NCBI RefSeq assembly: GCF_016097555.1
Contig: NC_054706.1
Coordinates: 80,413,228-80,477,227 of the forward strand
Source of the DNA: Gigantopelta aegis
Taxonomy: Eukaryota; Mollusca; Gastropoda; Neomphalida; Peltospiridae
Reading direction: 5' to 3'
DNA: 64,000 bases
The notes beneath the pieces are model-generated. The model saw only the letters and a program-made list of their open reading frames with translations, searched no databases and was not told the origin of the DNA. The first letter of the stretch is position 1. Every line of letters starts with the position of its first letter. The translations under genes were made by a program, and so were the position numbers. Below, piece by piece: positions 59,801 to 64,000 of this stretch.

Positions 59801-62732
59801 CCACTACTGGTCGCCTCGTAGCACCATGGTCGTTATGTACATACCTATATGATAACAGCCCACTACTGGTCGCTTCGTAGAACCATGGTCGTTATGTACA
59901 TACCTATATCATAACAGCCCATTACTGGTCGCCTCGTAGCACCATGGTCGTTATGTACATACCTATATGATAACAGCCCACTACTGGTCGCTTCGTAGCA
60001 CCACGGTCGTTATGTACATACTTATATCATAACAGCCCACTACTGGTCGTTATGTACATACCTATATTATAACAGCCTACTACAGGTCGCTTCGTAGCAC
60101 CACGGTTGTTATGTACATACCTACATCATAACAGCCCACTACTGGTCACTTCGTAGCACCATGGTCGTTATGTACATACCTATATTATAACAGCCCACTA
60201 CTGGTCGCTTCGTAGCACCATGGTCGTTATGTACATACCTACATCATAACAGCAGACTACTGGTCGCTTCGTAGCACCATGGTCTTATGTACATACTTAT
60301 ATCATAACAGCCCACTACTGATCGTTATGTACATACCTACATCATAACAGCCCACTACTGGTCGCCTCGTAGCACCATGGTCGTTATGTACATACATATA
60401 TCATAACAGCCCATTACTGGTCGCTTCGTAGCACCATGGTCGTTATGTACATACCTACATCATAACAGCCCACTACTGGTCGCTTCGTAGCACCACGGTC
60501 GTTATGTACATACCTATATCATAACAGCCCACTACTGGTCGCTTCGTAGCACCACGGTCGTTATGTACATACTTATATCATAACAGCCCACTACTGGTCG
60601 CTTCGTAGCACCATGGTTGTTATGTACATACCTATATCATAACAGCCCATTACTGGTCGTTATGTACATATCTATATCATAACAGCCCACTACAGGTCGC
60701 TTCGTAGCACCACGGTCGTTATGTACATACCGATATCATGACAGCCCACTACTGGTCGCTTCGTAGCACCACGGTCGTTATGTACATACCTACATCATAA
60801 CAGCCCACTACTGATCACTTCGTAGCACCATGGTCGTTATGTACATACCTACATCATAACAGCAGACTACTGGTCACTTCGTAGCACCATGGTCGTTATG
60901 TACATACCTATATGATAACAGCCACTACTGGTCGCATCGTAGCACCATGGTCGTTATGTACATACCTATATGATAACAGCCACTACTGGTCGCCTCGTAG
61001 CACCATGGTCGTTATGTACATACCTATATCATAACAGCAGACTACTGGTCACTTCGTAGCACCATGGTCGTTATGTACATACCTACATCATAACAGCAGA
61101 CTACTGGTCACTTCGTAGCACCATGGTCGTTATGTACATACCTACATCATAACAGCCACTACTGGTCGCCTCGTAGCACCATGGTCGTTATGTACATACC
61201 TATATGATAACAGCCCACTACTGGTCGCTTCGTAGAACCATGGTCGTTATGTACATACCTATATCATAACAGCCCATTACTGGTCGCCTCGTAGCACCAT
61301 GGTCGTTATGTACATACCTATATGATAACAGCCCACTACTGGTCGCTTCGTAGCACCACGGTCGTTATGTACATACTTATATCATAACAGCCCACTACTG
61401 GTCGTTATGTACATACCTATATTATAACAGCCTACTACAGGTCGCTTCGTAGCACCACGGTTGTTATGTACATACCTACATCATAACAGCCCACTACTGG
61501 TCACTTCGTAGCACCATGGTCGTTATGTACATACCTATATGATAACAGCCCACTACTGGTCGCTTCGTAGCACCATGGTCGTTATGTACATACCTACATC
61601 ATAACAGCAGACTACTGGTCGCTTCGTAGCACCATGGTCGTTATGTACATACTTATATCATAACAGCCCACTACTGATCGTTATGTACATACCTACATCA
61701 TAACAGCCCACTACTGGTCGCCTCGTAGCACCATGGTCGTTATGTACATACATATATCATAACAGCCCATTACTGGTCGCTTCGTAGCACCATGGTCGTT
61801 ATGTACATACCTACATCATAACAGCCCACTACTGGTCGCTTCGTAGCACCACGGTCGTTATGTACATACCTATATCATAACAGCCCACTACTGGTCGCTT
61901 CGTAGCACCACGGTCGTTATGTACATACTTATATCATAACAGCCCACTACTGGTCGCTTCGTAGCACCATGGTTGTTATGTACATACCTATATCATAACA
62001 GCCCATTACTGGTCGTTATGTACATATCTATATCATAACAGCCCACTACAGGTCGCTTCGTAGCACCACGGTCGTTATGTACATACCGATATCATAACAG
62101 CCCACTACTGGTCGCTTCGTAGCACCACGGTCGTTATGTACATACCTACATCATAACAGCCCACTACTGATCACTTCGTAGCACCATGGTCGTTATGTAC
62201 ATACCTACATCATAACAGCAGACTACTGGTCACTTCGTAGCACCATGGTCGTTATGTACATACCTATATGATAACAGCCACTACTGGTCGCATCGTAGCA
62301 CCATGGTCGTTATGTACATACCTATATGATAACAGCCACTACTGGTCGCCTCGTAGCACCATGGTCGTTATGTACATACCTATATCATAACAGCAGACTA
62401 CTGGTCACTTCGTAGCACCATGGTCGTTATGTACATACCTACATCATAACAGCAGACTACTGGTCACTTCGTAGCACCATGGTCGTTATGTACATACCTA
62501 CATCATAACAGCCACTACTGGTCGCCTCGTAGCACCATGGTCGTTATGTACATACCTATATGATAACAGCCCACTACTGGTCGCTTCGTAGAACCATGGT
62601 CGTTATGTACATACCTATATCATAACAGCCCATTACTGGTCGCCTCGTAGCACCATGGTCGTTATGTACATACCTGTATGATAACAGCCCACTACTGGTC
62701 GCTTCGTAGCACCGTGGTCGTTATGTACATAC
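56869..62732. repeat. 59-bp donor-derived minisatellite with higher-order repeats
   Basis: About 100 units identical in type to 40028-41357, ending exactly at the donor of anchor-exon copy 2 (62733). Unit variants recur in blocks: 'ctgatcacttcg' occurs at 59456, 60811 and 62167, a period of 1355-1356 bp, and the rare 'ccgatatcat' variant recurs near 60731 and 62086 at the same spacing. A shorter block of ~490 bp repeats around 58005 and 58497. Confidence 0.96.
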
Positions 62733-62925
62733 CTATATGATAACAGCCCACTACTGGTCGCTTCGTCATACCATGGTCGTTCTTGGTACTCGCAGAATAG
62801 TGTTGGGTCTTGAAGAGGTCAGTGAGTGGCAGGGATCGCGGAAGGATAAAGTATCCGAGCACCATTCCAAACGCAATGGCCGTGATGATGATGAAAGCCG
62901 TTAGTTGTCTACCTGCCATGGTCCT
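62733..62925 (-). CDS. Membrane-anchor exon, copy 2
   Basis: Same length (187 coding bases from ATG at 62919), the same acceptor tract ctatttctacttcag|AGGACC and donor CATATAG|gtatgt as copy 1. Only three residues differ of 62 (Val16 to Ala, Pro29 to Ser, Asp61 to His), so the frame looks to be under constraint or very recently duplicated. No second set of downstream exons is present between the two copies. It may be an alternative first coding exon of the same gene or the remnant of a tandem gene copy. Confidence 0.7.
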
Positions 62926-62934
62926 CTGAAGTAG

Positions 62935-63332
62935 AAATAGGAAAAACACTCGTTTATTATCATATATACATATATACATAGGCCTACCGTAGAAATAGTA
63001 AAAACACTTTTTTAATATCATATATACATACCGTAGAAATAGTAAAAACACTCGTTTAATGTCATATGTACATTCAGTAGAAATAGTAAAAACACTTGTT
63101 TAATATCATATGTATATACAGTAGAAATAGTAAAAACACTCTTTTAATATCATATATACATACAGTAGAAATAGTAAAAACACTCATTTAATATCATATG
63201 TATATACAGTACAAATAGTAAAAACACTCGTTTAATGTCATATGTACATACAGTAGAAATAGGAAAAACACTCGTTGAATATTATATATACATTCAGTAG
63301 AAATAGTAAAAACACTCGTTTAATATCATATA
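62935..63332. repeat. 44-bp acceptor-derived minisatellite (array C, copy 2)
   Basis: Same units as 41560-42216. The Tc1-like element at 63333 is inserted at a TA inside a unit. Confidence 0.94.
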
Positions 63333-64000
63333 CTCTTCAAAAAAAGAAACGCAAAAGGGTACAAATGGGTTATAACTCCGATTTTATGTTTCCTACCGGT
63401 TCATGCTTTGTGAATATAAGGTCATTGCATGTCCCAAACACATTCCCACGGTTACATTCGATAAAACGCAGCTACTGTACAATAAAGTTCCAAAATGTGA
63501 ATATTCGCAAAAACGCAGCCACGTGCAAACCATGTCACCACTGCACCTGCGTTGTCTGCACGTGCAACATGAACACCGACAGTATAAAAGTGCAGGGTGT
63601 TCGCTTGCCTGGCCTCTGTATCTGGCCGACAGTTGACAATCCAGGACATGCCACGTCTCAGTGAACTGCAGAGAAACAATGCCATCGGCCGACTAGACGC
63701 AGGCGAATCCAGAACGGCCGTTGCCAGGGCATTCCATGTGTCCCCAAGCACCATCTCCAGACTGTGGGACCGTTACCAGCAACATGGATCAACACGTGAC
63801 CTCCCTAGATCCGGTCGACCACGGGTCACTACCCCCGGGCAGGACCGCTACATCCGGGTACGCCACCTTCGGGAACGATTGACTACTGCCACCTCCACAG
63901 CCGCAGCAATACCAGGTTTGCGCAGGATATCCGACCAGACTGTACGGAACCGCCTACGTGAGGTAGGAATTCGTGCTAGACGTCCAGTTCGAGGTGTCAT
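63333..64000 (+). mobile_element. Tc1-like transposon, cut by the window end
   Basis: TA at 63331-63332 followed by the terminal repeat CTCTTCAAAAAAAGAAACGC, about 315 bases of leader, then the transposase. Its terminus and protein are related to the broken element at 44555, but it is a different, less decayed lineage. Confidence 0.85.
63648..64000 (+). CDS. Tc1-like transposase, N-terminal 117 codons
   Basis: Open from ATG at 63648 to the last base of the window. It begins MPRLSELQRNNAIGRLDAGE, with the first helix-turn-helix (AVARAFHVSPSTISRLWDRY), the GRPR-type hook (LPRSGRPRVTT) and the second DNA-binding helix region (RRISDQTVRNRLREVGIRAR). The DDE catalytic part lies beyond the window, so activity cannot be judged. 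It is in full frame where the copy at 44746 has lost its start. Confidence 0.9.
   Translation, partial: MPRLSELQRNNAIGRLDAGESRTAVARAFHVSPSTISRLWDRYQQHGSTRDLPRSGRPRVTTPGQDRYIRVRHLRERLTTATSTAAAIPGLRRISDQTVRNRLREVGIRARRPVRGV

Overview
This is a nuclear genome window from an animal, most likely a marine mollusc (probably a gastropod). The evidence is short coding exons with GT/AG borders, long AT-rich introns, tRNA-derived SINEs of the kind common in molluscan genomes, a Gmr1-type Ty3/gypsy element, Tc1-like DNA transposons, many MITEs, and very abundant minisatellites. There is no bacterial operon structure. Tandem repeats make up roughly 40% of the window by eye. One 200-base assembly gap lies at 48801-49000. 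|| Layout: 0-12 kb: microsatellite, two SINEs, a 69-bp minisatellite and a TTAA-flanked MITE, then a small minus-strand gene whose three coding exons (11970-11882, 8553-8514, 7626-7288) join in phase to a 155-residue protein tentatively like FAM104/VCF nuclear cofactors. 12-24 kb: hAT-like MITEs, an E-box-rich tandem repeat and a CRE-like site upstream of that gene, one minus-strand FLYWCH-like exon, a dead LINE fragment, SINEs, a GC-rich coding-like element split by a SINE, and a foldback element with ~245-bp arms. 24-27 kb: more minisatellites, including a duplicated block. || 27-63 kb holds exons of a type II membrane FkbM-family methyltransferase-like gene on the minus strand: a terminal methyltransferase exon (27284-27964), a probable middle exon (36694-37121), and a membrane-anchor exon present twice (41358-41550 and 62733-62925). 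The edges of these exons are continuous with minisatellite arrays whose units look like copies of the exon edge itself: the 5' splice donor (59-bp unit), the polypyrimidine tract before the anchor exon (44-bp unit), the acceptor of the terminal exon (~45-bp unit, over 7 kb), and the sequence after the stop codon (35-bp unit). This set of splice-site-seeded arrays is the most unusual thing in the window. || An intact-looking 7.15-kb LTR retrotransposon (49720-56868, minus strand) sits inside the donor-derived array. Its pol has integrase before reverse transcriptase, the order that defines the Gmr1 clade. Its two 981-bp LTRs differ at only two positions that I can see, so the insertion is young. 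|| Between the two anchor exons lie a 52-bp array, a reverse-transcriptase remnant, a broken Tc1 element, a 48-bp array and a 39-bp array whose unit resembles a piece of the reverse-transcriptase remnant. The window ends inside a second Tc1-like transposase that is open to the last base.
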